Below are positions 37,680 to 53,342 of a stretch of DNA of 64,000 nucleotides, one piece after another. Both the position numbers and the translations under genes were made by a program. Origin of the DNA: Centroberyx gerrardi (Eukaryota; Chordata; Actinopteri; Beryciformes; Berycidae); contig NC_136010.1 in the NCBI RefSeq assembly GCF_048128805.1, positions 28,693,980-28,757,979 of the forward strand. Direction: 5' to 3'. Positions within the stretch are counted from its first letter, which is position 1. Each line of letters opens with the position of its first letter. Below the pieces are notes generated by a model, which was given only the letters and a program-made list of their open reading frames with translations, searched no databases and had not been told where the DNA came from.

Positions 37680-40600
37680 TTAACTCTGCTGCTCTTTCCC
37701 TTGTGTCCGTGGTCTTCGTCGGTGTTCTCCTCTCATGTAGTCTCTATAATCCTCCTCTTCATCCTACGCACACAAAAACATCACATATCCAATGTATGAC
37801 ATAACCTGATAGATGACAGTAGGCCTATATATAACCCAGTTGCTGGCCTGCAATAGTAGTCAGAATATCTGCAGACATCATTTCCCTAAGTCTATCATCT
37901 TACAGTATGATAATACTAATACTATAATATTGAGCAGTTGTCTGGTCTTTTAACTTGGCTAAACGGATAAGGTTTGCTCCAGGGATGTCTTGAAGGGTAA
38001 ACCCACTGAAATTCATTACCCATCTTTTTATCTGCAGAATAGATTTTACCCACTTATTAAGTCTGACATAAACCTTAATGTCATAAATTCATAGCGTACA
38101 TCATTGTAAGTAGTTTCAAACTGATTTAAGTAATGAGGATTGGGCCTTTTAAGGAAAGTCGTAAATTAATGCTTGGCTGAAAATATATATGATATTGGCG
38201 GCCTTATGATGATCACTGACTTGAGGTCATAGTTTACCCACCTTTTTATTTGCCACTACTGCTTTGTGTTTTGGTGAAACTACTAAATCAGGTATAAGTA
38301 CAACTCAATATAAGAAGTAGGCTCTATATTTTGAATCATAGAATACTGTGACCTGAATCTGTCTTGGGGGTCTTAAACCTTTTCCACCTGGGATACAAAT
38401 TTGAGAAGTTCAGCCTCATCTTGGGACCCAGTCTAATGAACACATCGATATTGTGCCCCAGTTTCGGGTCCCGATGGGACAGAAAGTGCTCTCGGCCCTG
38501 TGCGCTGCTTCCAGGGAGACTCACCGACCTGTGAGGATGCGGCATCCAGCAGATCCTTGGTGGGGATTAGACAGCTGGCCTCACCCAGGAAACACATCAG
38601 GATGTGGAGCACGTCCGCCCAGCGTCCAACGGTCAGCATCAGGACCATCAGACCCCCGAGACGCACCACCACTGTGTTGAGGACGGCCTGGCCGGTGGGC
38701 CGCCGGTGCTGCTCCTCTGCCAGAAGAACCAGCGGCACGAGATGGAACGGTCACCAGAGGAAAGACAGATAGCTTTGGTTAGCCTTTAAGAGAATGTGAA
38801 TGATCCCTGTTGTCTGGGAGTCCTAGCTACCGTTGATGCCTGCTACATTGTCTAGGAAAAGTTACACAGCACATTGCAGGTCTTAATAATTGTTGAGACA
38901 TCAGGATGCTCGAATTAATGATGATAGACACATGTTGCATGATGTTTTGAGTCAAGACCCCCATCAGAGGGAGACAACAAACTGATGAACAATGGAACAA
39001 TTTCTTCTCCACTCACAAGAGGGGTCCATACTATCAAATTGTCACAGGCCATGGGATTATTAATAGAGCTCCTGCCCAGATGGGTCAATGATGTCAAATA
39101 TCTGTCTTGTGAGCACTGTACCAAAACCTCTGACATAAGCTATGAGTTTCCTGTAGCCTAGTTTTCGCCATACATGTGTGTCTCACCCTGCATGTACACC
39201 ACCAGCAGCGTGTAGCAGATAGTCAATGGTGTCCAAAACCTGAGGGCCTCTGTTGCAGAGAGGAAATGTTTATTGATGATTGATACAGCGGCTACCACAG
39301 CCACAGAGAAGGTAATGACCAGGGTCCTGCACAGCACGGGCAGCAGGGAGCGGCCTGAGGAGAGCAGGCTGATGCAGACACCGCAGTAGCGCTGCGAGCT
39401 GTGGAGTTTGTACAGAGCCAAGACATGGTGCAGCAGGCGTGTGGCCTGCTTGGCCAGGAACCAGCTGAGCGCCGCCGCCAGGAGCAGGCATAGCCAACGC
39501 TGCGGCGCCCCCTCATGGAGGAAGTGCAGGCTGCAGCTTAGGGCACAGCCCAGAGAGAACTGGCACTGGACCAGCAGCTGCTGCAGAAACCTCCCGGACT
39601 CCTGGTGGATTAGAGGAGTAGAGGGGGAATTGAAGGGTGAATCTAAACAAATGAAAGGAAGATGTTCTGTATAATGAATGTCAAGAGTCACCGCGATGCG
39701 ACAAAACCCAGAACTGAGTTGAGTAAAATTGAGAAGTAGAAGCAAAATGAGACCGACACGAACAAATCAGGAGATACTGGTTAGTGCAATGGGAAGATTT
39801 TTTTTTTAGAGATGATCCTGTTGTTAGTTGCTTACTGGTCCAGCTGTAGCCCAAGCAGAGACAGCTCGAAGAGAAAATTCTAGTACCACGAGGGAGGCCA
39901 CGCGGGAGCCCACTACAGCCAGCAGCCCCATCAAAAACAAAAACTGGAGCATCCCACCCAGTCCACTTTTAGGTCTGCTTTGATGTCTGGGTGTCCTCTG
40001 GCTTGACGCGTCTTTACTGCTGCTGTCATCACTCGAGCTGTGGGTTGAGGGAAAGAGAAAGAAAGTAACAAATGAAAGTAAACTGTGAAATCTTGTAACT
40101 TGACATCCTAGTCAGGTCAGGTAACACAAATAAACATCAAAATCATCTTCATGTATGTATCAAAATCCATTTCCTCACCTCTCAGCCTCTAAAAATAAGT
40201 GTACTCTCATCAGGTTACATAGCACAGAGATCCCACATGCGCCTACCAGTCCTGCAGGTCAGATAACATTTTCATCACTAATGTAAGCTATTTTTATTGA
40301 GTTGCCTCTTAGCTAAAGGCTCTGAGGGAGTTCCCTTTGGTAAGCAGTTACGCAGTGGAGAGCTGGGGCTTTTATTTTGAAGGGTAAGAACGGAAGTGGT
40401 GAGTGTGTGGTGGGCTGTGTTTGACTCGCTGGGAAGGGATAAAGAGTTGGCGTCTTGTTCAGATGACGGAGCCTCCGTGTTTTTATTTTATAACCTGCTG
40501 AAGTATAGGCGCAACACATAACCCTCGGCTACATTGGTGTAACCGCTGCCACCAATGTAGCCGAGGGTTATGTGTTGCGCCTATAGGCTACTTCTGCAGG

Positions 40601-41015
40601 TTATAAAATAAAAACACGGAGGCTCCGTCATCTGAACAAGACGCCAACTCTTTATTCCTTCCCAGCGAGTCAAACACAGCCCACCACACACTTACCACTT
40701 CCGTTCTTACCCTTCAAAATAAAAGCCCCAGATCTCCACTGCGTAACTGCTTACCAAAGGGAACTCCCTCAGAGCCTTTAGCTAAGAGGCAACTCAATAA
40801 AAATAGCTTACACTAACAATAACACACTCCAGTCACTTATACAGTTGAGAAATAGCCTGCTGCATAACTGGGAGCCTATAGGTTATTATAAATATTGTAT
40901 AGTCCTACCCAAACTGCAGAGAAAAGGAACGGAGCATGAACTTACCTTGAAGTAAACTATCCAGTGGATTTGCATCCAGAGTCAGCCACTCCGGTAAAGC
41001 AGGAAGAAACGACAT
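37680..41015 (-). CDS. tmem82: tmem82: transmembrane protein 82, complete (6 coding exons)
   Basis: Multi-pass membrane protein of unknown biochemical function. Exons by phase: 40946-41015, 40179-40251, 39836-40037, 39187-39601, 38529-38716, 37680-37763, giving 343 residues, close to the human protein as I recall it. It starts MSFLPALPEWLTLDANPLDS. Family landmarks are EFSLRAVS, LHEGAPQR, LYKLHSSQRYCGVC, FWTPLTICYTLLVVYMQ and LTVGRWADVLHILM. Hydrophobic segments lie at about residues 24-40, 72-92, 125-165, 200-220, 230-250 and 265-300. The Ser-rich stretch opening exon 3 is soluble. The last exon is the least certain: it uses a GTCGGT donor after SSQ and reads DEEEDYRDYMRGE to TAA. A stronger GTGAGT donor 4 nt later would give an early stop. 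The gene lies head-to-tail with spen, matching human 1p36 order loosely. Confidence 0.92.
37980..38264 (-). mobile_element. hAT-like MITE, copy 2 (inverted)
   Basis: Reverse-complement copy of the family seen at 35,784. On the minus strand it starts GCAGTAGTGGCAAATAAAAA, then GGTGGGTAAACTATGA, and contains AATCTATTCTGC and AAAAAGATGGGTAA. It ends GTTTACCCTTCAAGACATCC plus CTG. It sits in the last tmem82 intron. Confidence 0.7.
40282..40812. mobile_element. head-to-head pair of LTRs (palindromic LTR element) in tmem82 intron 1
   Basis: Two near-identical copies of a TG...CA-bounded sequence of about 255 bp face each other: 40282-40533 and the reverse complement at 40556-40812. They are separated by a 22-nt centre (40534-40555). 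The unit has an AATAAA-type signal (GGAATAAAGAGTTGG in the right copy). Each LTR is followed by TTGG...: read from the right copy the centre starts TTGGTGGCAGCGG, which looks like a tRNA primer-binding site. CTAA (or ACTAA) flanks both outer ends (40278-40281 and 40813-40816) as a target duplication. There is no coding sequence. The element fills 531 of 694 nt of the intron and ends 30 nt from the exon 2 acceptor. A foldback DNA transposon is the alternative. Confidence 0.75.
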
Positions 41016-41465
41016 AATGAAAGATAACATTGTACTACCTCTGGCTTTTTAAACAAAAAAAGTAAATTCAATTTGAATGTTACACTGTTATAGCAATAAA
41101 TTGTGCCATCGCACAATCAATACACATATTTCGTGATTATTCCAGATCGGTTTATATAGTGCGGAGTATTTATCAGCTCTTTCGTTGTTTATTTCCGTTG
41201 GCTTAGCATTGAGCTTTGCCCTCTCAGAAGCCTGCTCTGTGTCCCGTACCAAAGGTCATTTGACGGTTTCAGTGGAGCCGAGGTCCTCAGCAGCCTGAGT
41301 CATAACAATATGGAGGATATTGCGCCATAGTTAAGACATTGCACTCTAAAATGATGGAAGATATCAGTTGTGCTCTCTAGCAGTCCACAAGCTAGAACAT
41401 TTTCGTTGATTAGGACTTTCTCAGCCCTTGTGCATTTATTGAAAGATTACCTTCAAAATGAACCC
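41016..41465. promoter_or_regulatory. tmem82 upstream region
   Basis: About 450 bp 5' of the tmem82 ATG without ORFs or clear repeats; it should hold the promoter. No specific sites claimed. Confidence 0.3.
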
Positions 41466-41676
41466 AGTGCAATATTTTAGTGCTTATAGGATGTTTTATC
41501 ATTCATTTCCTAAAAAGCACTAGTCACTAGTGCTCTTTTTTTTTTGTCACTATTCTATTCTATTAGTTAGTCACCTTTTATGTTCTTCCTAGTAAAATAA
41601 AATAAGCAGTTTTCTTAATTGAATCCTACAGGGCTACACATTTTAGATAACCTTTCATTACTCAATAGTCACTATT

Positions 41677-41680
<4 letters not shown>

Positions 41681-41713
<33 letters not shown>

Positions 41714-42040
41714 GTACTTTATTAATCCCCGGGGGGAAATTTGGGTGTCACCCAGCAGCATTACATAAAAAACATAGAGCATTAACAAACAATACAAACA
41801 ACAAAACAATAACAAATACAGACAATCCCACACAGCAGGACAAAGAAGGTAATATAGGTAGGCCTATATAAAAACCAAATGTCACTATCTCATTATCATT
41901 GGATGCAAACAGGCTACAGCCATATTCTTCACATTCAGTTTTCTGTATTCCCTACAGACACTCGTTAAAACATCTAATAGCAGCAGGAATAAAGGAGCGC
42001 CTAAACCTAAACCTTGAGTCTCTAATCCAGTTCTACTCGT
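41681..42040 (-). mobile_element. LINE 3'-end fragment with (GATA)n tail
   Basis: A GATA microsatellite (41,681-41,713) adjoins TACTTTATTAATCCCCGGGG, the reverse complement of a common fish LINE 3' terminus. Further in, the minus strand can be read RFRRSFIPAAIRCFN, a typical C-terminal motif of Rex1/RTE/CR1-type ORF2 proteins. 5'-truncated. Confidence 0.65.
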
Positions 42041-42149
42041 TGTATTCTTAGTTACTAGTAACTAGTAATCACTATTTCCTATTCTACTTTTTACTTGCCA
42101 CTATTTTGCTGTTACTAGTTATTATTAAACAGTGACTAGCAGTATTTTG

Positions 42150-45100
42150 ATGACTTCTAGTTTGGGGTGGTGATTTTAATTGTGTTCTGGATGTAAAATT
42201 GGATAGATCTTCTCAAAGTAAATATGCATTACCTAATATGTCAACAGCTTTGGCAAACAGTACAAGAAACTTAGGAATTGATGAAGTTTGGAGAACACTT
42301 CATCCCGAGGAGGTAGCATTCTCCTTCTACTCTCATGTGCACAACTCTTATTCAAGAATAGATTTCTTCTTTACCCCAGTCAATTATATTTCAAAAATTA
42401 CAAACTGCTCTTACCACGCTAGGATTCTTTCAGATCACTCTGCATTGAGTTTTGAAATAGAATTTGAAAAGTTACCACCAAATCCAAAACCATGGAGATT
42501 TAATATTACATTACTCTCAAAAGAGGAATTTACAACTTATATTAATACTCATTTAGAAACCTTTATTGAGGTACACCAAAATAGCTCAGGATGTCCATTG
42601 ATAATATGGGACACACTTAAGGCCTATATTAGAGGGTGTGTAATAGCTTTTTCCTCATCTTTGAAAAAGAAAACAAAGAATGAGCTGAAATGCATTGAAC
42701 ATGATATAATTAGTATGGAGAGGCAACATTGTTTAACTAATGATCCTCATATTTTATTGCAGATAGATGATCTTAAGATGAAATATAATTCTATTAATAC
42801 ATATGCTAGTGAACTTGCACTGACAAAATCAAAACTATTTTACGTAGAACAAGGTGAAATGGCAGGCAAATTACTAGCTAGGCAGATAAAAAAGGAATCA
42901 GAAGACAGAACAATTCTTAAGATTAAAAAACAAGATGGATGCATTACAATGGACCCTCTTCAGATTAATGATGCATTTAAATCATATTACATTGAACTCT
43001 GTACATCTACCTCACAATATGAACCGGATAGGTGTAAATCCTTTTTAGATAACATTTCATTGCCTACTTTAACACAAGTGGATAGAGTACGTTTAGAACA
43101 AGATATATCCTCAGAAGAACTCCTGTCTGCTATGGCTACACTTCAAAATGGTAAAGCTCCTGGTTTAGACGGCCTTCCAATCGAGTTTTATAGACACTTT
43201 TCAAATTATTTATTGCCTCTTTTTCTTTCCATAATCAATGCTTGCTTTAGCAAAGGTTTTCTCCCTCAGTCTTTATGTATGGCTACCATTATCCTACTCC
43301 AAAAGAAAGATAAAGATCCTCTCCAGTGCGCCTCCTATAGGCCAATTTCAATTCTTAATGCAGATTATATAATCATTGCTAAAGTCCTTGCTTTACGGCT
43401 TGAGAAAGTTTTACCTAGTCTTATTCATTTAGACCAAACCGGGTTTGTTCATGGTCGTATTTCTACTGATAATTTACGCAGGTACTTTGATATTCTTTAC
43501 CATACTAATTAACTTAATTCCCAGAATGTTATTCTCTCAGTCGATGCTGAAAAAGCATTCGACAGAGTTGAATGGAAATACCTTATGTCTGTCCTTAGAA
43601 GATTCAATTTTGGTTTTAAATTTTGTTACTGGGTACAAATTCTTTACAGTTCTCCTATGGCTATTGTTAAAACAAATATCAACTATTCTAAACCCTTCCT
43701 GCTTTCAAGAGGCACAAGACAAGGTTGCCCAACGTCACCTGCACTGCTTGCCATTGCTATCGAACCGTTAGCTGCAATGATTAGATCTCATGAATACATT
43801 AAAGGTGTTAAGATTGGGAAGGAGGAACATCTTATATCTTTGTATGCTGACGATATCTTGTTGTATCTTCATGACCCTGTAAACTCAATACCGTTTATGT
43901 TATCTTTAATTGAAAATTTTGGGAAGTTATCAGGATACAAAGTTAACTGGGATAAAACGGAGATAATGCCAATTTCCAACTTTGACTATACACCACTGAA
44001 GAATCAACTCAATTGGAACTGGTCCATTAAATGTATTAAGTACTTAGGTTTGTTCATTCCTAGAAAATCGGAAGACTCTTTTAGTTTGAATTACCTTCCA
44101 GCAGTTAATAAAATATCGGAGGATTTAAAGAGAATTGGTCAGTTTCCCATTTCTCTTATGGGTAGAGTCAACATAGTTAAAATGTCTGTTTTGCCTAACT
44201 TTTTATATTTATTTCAAAATCTTCCAACTATACCGCCACAATCATTTTTTAAAAGGGTCCGGAGTCTGCTGTCTTCCTTTATTTGGAACAACAAATCCCC
44301 ACGAGTTCGGATGCCAGTGTTGTATTTACCATATGAAACTGGTGGCCTGAAGCTTCCCAACTTTTATTATTATTTTTTGTCAGCTCAATTTACTCAGATT
44401 AAACAATGGTTTTTAAATACTTCATGCTCATGGAAAAGAATAGAATCCTTGGATATTTACCCATACAACTTGGAACATCTACCATACATTGATTTCAGAG
44501 AAGTGGATAAAATCACCCAGAACCCTGTTATACTAAATAGCCTCCGTATCTGGAAATTGTCCCATAAATTGTTAGGTTACAACAACCCTCTTTCCCCTTT
44601 CTCCCCAGTTTGGAAAAATCCAAGTCTCTCATGTTGTAAAGATGACACGTTCAAACCTTGGTATGATAAAGGTATAAGGGAAATCTCTCACCTGTTTGAA
44701 AATGGGACCTTTCTCTCATTTGCTCAATTTCAACATAAATATGGAGTTCCCTCTTCCCATTTATTTAGATTTTTTCAAATAAGACATTTAGTAAATACTG
44801 AGCAAGAACCTAAACCATCAAAAATTGATGTCATATTAAACAATAGGGAAAAGAACAGAAAAAAGTTATCTCAAAGATTTATAATGCCCTTATTGAAAGT
44901 TCAATGGTAAATACAGTTTATTTAAGACAGAAGTGGGAACAAGATCTTCATATGGAAATAGATCAAGACGATTGGTCTTATATTTGTGGAAAAGTTCATA
45001 AATGCTCTTACAATCTAAGGCATAAACTAGCTCTATTTAAGATGGTACATAGGGTTTAATATACTCCAGAGAAACTAAATAAAATGAACAGTGAGATGTC

Positions 45101-45870
45101 ATTTCTTTGTTGGCGTTGTAAGAAACAAAAAGGCATGTTTTTTCATACGTTTTGGTCATGTAATATACTTTCTTCATTTTGGAACTCCGTTACCAAGATA
45201 ATATCACAATGTTTACATGTATCTATGCCCTTTTCACCTCGTTTATGTCTTTTGGGAACTAGTATGTCTGACAAGTGGAATAAATATGAAAGCAGGTACA
45301 TAGATCTTACCTTGTTGGCAGCTAGGAAGTGCATAGCTTTAAATTGGAAAGTATCCAAACCCCCAGTAATAGTCCACTGGTGGAATGAAGTCTCAAGCTA
45401 CCTTACGTTGGATAACATTTATTACAAGAGTAAAGGCAGATCCTCAGACTTTTTAAAAATATGGCAATCTCATACAGAATTTGACTTTAAGAACCTCTTA
45501 CACCAATGTCAGTGACTATGACAACGGCAGGATCTGAGTGCAATAGTTTGTGTTGTTTTGTTTGTCTATTTATCTTGTTTGTTTTTTGTTTTGTCTTTTA
45601 TATCTTGAGGATATGATATGTTTGGATAACAATCAGGATCCCTGATTGTTTGGAGTAGGCTCGACCCTCATTACTCCACTGACTAACCTTTTATTTTTCC
45701 CTCCACGTTGTCATGATTGTTATATCTCATCATGTTGTGCTTCCCTTGCCTTGTTTTGTCTGTTTTGTTTTTGTGGGGGATTTGAGATATGGGGAATGAG
45801 ATTTATGTAGGGTTAGTGTTGTATAGTCCTCGTGTTGTTCTCAAAAAGATAATAAAAAAAAAGAAAAAAG
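42150..45870 (+). pseudogene. 5'-truncated L1-type LINE, decayed ORF2 (endonuclease end, RT, zinc knuckle)
   Basis: The coding trace starts inside the endonuclease (WGGDFNCVLD near 42,163, then SRIDFFF and SDHSALSFE). The reverse transcriptase follows with NGKAPGLDGLPIEFYR, SVDAEKAFDRVEW, GTRQGCPTSPALLAIAIEPL and catalytic YADDILLYL near 43,840. The C-terminal CWRCKKQKG...HTFWSC knuckle lies near 45,110. Motif wording fits the L1/Tx1 clade. It is broken by an in-frame TAA at 43510-43512, a frameshift near 44,870-44,880 and a TAA at about 45,057, and it lacks ORF1 and most of the endonuclease. It ends in an A-rich tail near 45,870. It cannot be active. Confidence 0.9.
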
Positions 45871-46691
45871 TACTAGTGTCTATTGTGACTAGTACATTTT
45901 AGGGAATAAATGACAAAACAGCCTTAGGTGCTTTGATAATCAGTGCATTTTTACTTTATTGCATTTTTACATTGTGACAAACTGCTCAAATCAAGCAGTA
46001 AAACCCTTACAAAGACTTATCAAAGGCACAGAAACTACAAAAATACAAAGTAATCCCCCATATCACACCATTGTAAATATTATGGAATATACAGTTCAAA
46101 CAGCCTTTTGAATGATTATTTCCTCCGCCAAGGAGGCAATGTTTGTTTTCACCCACATCTGTGTGTTTGTCTGTCCGTCTGTCTGTTAGCAGGATATCTC
46201 AAAAGGTTGGGCACGGATTTGCAGAAAACTTGGTATGAAGGTTGGTTATGGGCCAAGGAAGAACTGATTAACTTTTCATGTAAATTGGCCAAAAGGGGGC
46301 GTGGTGGCGGGCGTGGCATATCACCAAAAGATGCATAATCTTTGCGGGGTGTTGTCAGACATGGTGGAGGTCTGTGCTCTACTGAGCACATTTTCTACAT
46401 CTAGTATGTCATTCCTGGGAGTGCAGTCTGTCTTCAGTTCATAAAAAACACTTATGTTTTGATAATATCAAAGTAACTTATATGTGGGAAACTTAGCAGC
46501 TAGTGTTTTTGTTGTTCTATTCTAAAAAGTATTTATTGTTGCAAACAGTCTTCAAGTATTCTGTGAGGAATAAATTAAATTACAAAATCAATGCAAATCT
46601 GTCACAATCACATTCTTTAGTCATACTCATTTCTGACATCGTGCTTTTAGGAATCCACAAACCAGATTGATGGAAGAGTTTAAAATATTCC
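45871..46691. other. intergenic DNA between the L1 copy and sult
   Basis: Holds the inverted flank repeat (about 45,868-45,950) discussed under findings and the dispersed repeat at 46,118-46,390; otherwise nothing recognised. Confidence 0.5.
46118..46390 (+). repeat. dispersed repeat, second copy of the family at 8,828-9,007
   Basis: Begins CCTCCGCCAAGGAGGCAATG, then TTTGTCTGTCCGTCTGTCTG, AGCAGGATATCTCAAAAGGT and GGGCCAAGGAAGAACTGATT. It ends near GACATGGTGGAGGTCTGTGC. Order and spacing match the copy in spen intron, in opposite orientation. Open frames here are not gene-like. Confidence 0.8.
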
Positions 46692-51458
<4,767 letters not shown>

Positions 51459-52810
51459 CTTCAAGGAAAATCAAAGAGTACTGCGATATCAGACTTGTCA
51501 AGGGTCATACAGAGTAGAAGTGCCACAAACATGTGAATATATAATGAGTATGTCAGTATATTACATTTGACTAATTAGGGGTTCAAGAAACCCATTGTTT
51601 TTGTGCTGGTTAGGGGTTCAAGCCTGTATGAGGAGACTCGCCAAATGATAGATATTCATGGTGACTTGTCACTCAAAACCAGATGGGGCATCAAATATAT
51701 ACACTTGTTACACATAGGAGGCCATAACTCCCATATTGCACTGTACAACTTTGCCAATAGGAAGACGTATGTCTACCATGATGGATTTTTCTTCAATTTT
51801 AGACATAGACAGTATACTGTAATATGGGGCTGATCTTCCTGATGGTGGCGCTATTGCAACTGTCCAAAGTTTAAAACGTCAAAAATGCATTAAAAATCAG
51901 CCATATGTGCGACCAGTGTGCAATTTTCTGAGGATGTAGGCCCATGTGAGAGGAAGGTTTTGTTCAACACTACCTAGTGGAAATTATGAACTCAGTTTTT
52001 TTCATAAACTGTAAAACAAATTAAGTTGAACTACTTTTACACCGTGAGTTGAAATGACACCAAATCAGCTTCCAAATAATGTGCAGACCCTCAACTTTAA
52101 AAGTTATATGAGGTGACTCGAGTCACATGACTTGGTAATGTGCATTATCTATGTGAACTGGAAAACGTTAGCCCCATTGGGGGCTCCCTGCACAGGGAAG
52201 GGGTGTAGAAGAAGAGTAGCGGCCATGTTTAAGACATGCATTAATTAATAATTGATAATTCAAAACCACATAACCAGATAATAACCAGATACTTTGAATA
52301 TGCTGCACTTGTCCTAATGGACATTTATTTTTATTTATTATTTGAGAACCAGTATATTAACTTTATAGTTTCTATAACTACAGTTTCAGATTTCATTTAT
52401 TTAGCCTTTTACAGGAATTTGCTTTGCATGTAAGAGCATTGCGTCAGACATTTACAGACATTTCACAGAGATAACATTTAAGACATCAAAGAACACACAT
52501 GACAGAATGAATATAGGAATGACAGTGTAACATGTCAACATACAGGTTAGGGTCATGATCATGGTGGTCATGACTTTTTGCTGGGCTGTGCTTTTTACAT
52601 ATTTACTGTGTTGTTTTTCTTGGTTGTAGGTTACGTATTTAGCAATTTGCAATGTGTGATGACGGTTAACGGGAAATGCACGTTACGCATTTGGAATTGC
52701 GTAAAGGTGAGAGAAACACATAGTTTTTGGCATTGCGTAATACATGTCAGGAATGAAGTGCAATTTTTTTATTTTCATAGTAGATGTTCCTATTTTTCTA
52801 GTTTCGCATG
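51459..52810. other. gap upstream of the first sult exon found
   Basis: No convincing sult leader exon or other gene seen. AT-rich with short ORFs. Confidence 0.4.
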
Positions 52811-52811
52811 G

Positions 52812-52816
<5 letters not shown>

Positions 52817-52852
<36 letters not shown>

Positions 52853-52871
52853 AGAGAGAGAGAGAGAGAGA
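52817..52871. repeat. (GT)n(GA)n microsatellite
   Basis: About 30 bp of GT followed by about 20 bp of GA dinucleotides. Confidence 0.95.
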
Positions 52872-52992
52872 ACTGATCGATGCTGTGCGTCGTTATGTGG
52901 CAATAACAATGGGCATCATATTATCATTAGTTTTTGTGTTTGTCTACCCCCGATCGCTGGTGATGCGTCTGGCTAGGTCCTATGTGAATTTG

Positions 52993-53342
52993 TTAGGGTG
53001 CTTTCACACCAGCCTTGTTTAGTCCGTGCAAACAAGGCTAAACAAGGCACCTTAGGGTGCTTTCACACCAGCCTTGTTTAGTCCATGCAAACAAGGCACC
53101 TTAGGGTGCTTTCACACCAGCCTTGTTTAGTCCGTGCAAACAAGGCTAAACAAGGCACCTTAGGGTGCTTTCACACCAGGCTTGTTTAGTCTGTGCAAAC
53201 AAGGCTGTCCAAGGCTAAACAAGGCACCTTAGGGTGCTTTCACACCAGGCTTGTTTAGTCCGTGCAAACAAGGCTTCCGTGCAAACAAGACTAAACAAGG
53301 CTGGTGTGACACCAGCCTTGTTTAGGGTGAAAGCACCCTAGG
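52993..53342. repeat. five-copy tandem array closed by an inverted copy
   Basis: Units start TTAGGGTGCTTTCACACCAG at 52993, 53052, 53101, 53160 and 53228 (spacing 59, 49, 59 and 68 nt). Each contains CTTGTTTAGTCCGTGCAAAC and usually AAGGCTAAACAAGGCACC. The array ends with the reverse complement of the unit start (GTGTGACACCAGCCTTG... GTGAAAGCACCCTA, to 53340). The outer ends are therefore inverted repeats, as in a small DNA transposon whose terminus was tandemly amplified. Confidence 0.85.

Noticed and set aside
46108-46338. ORFs inside the CCTCCGCC...GAGG repeat
   Set aside because: The same sequence is present as a decayed repeat in spen intron; not a gene.
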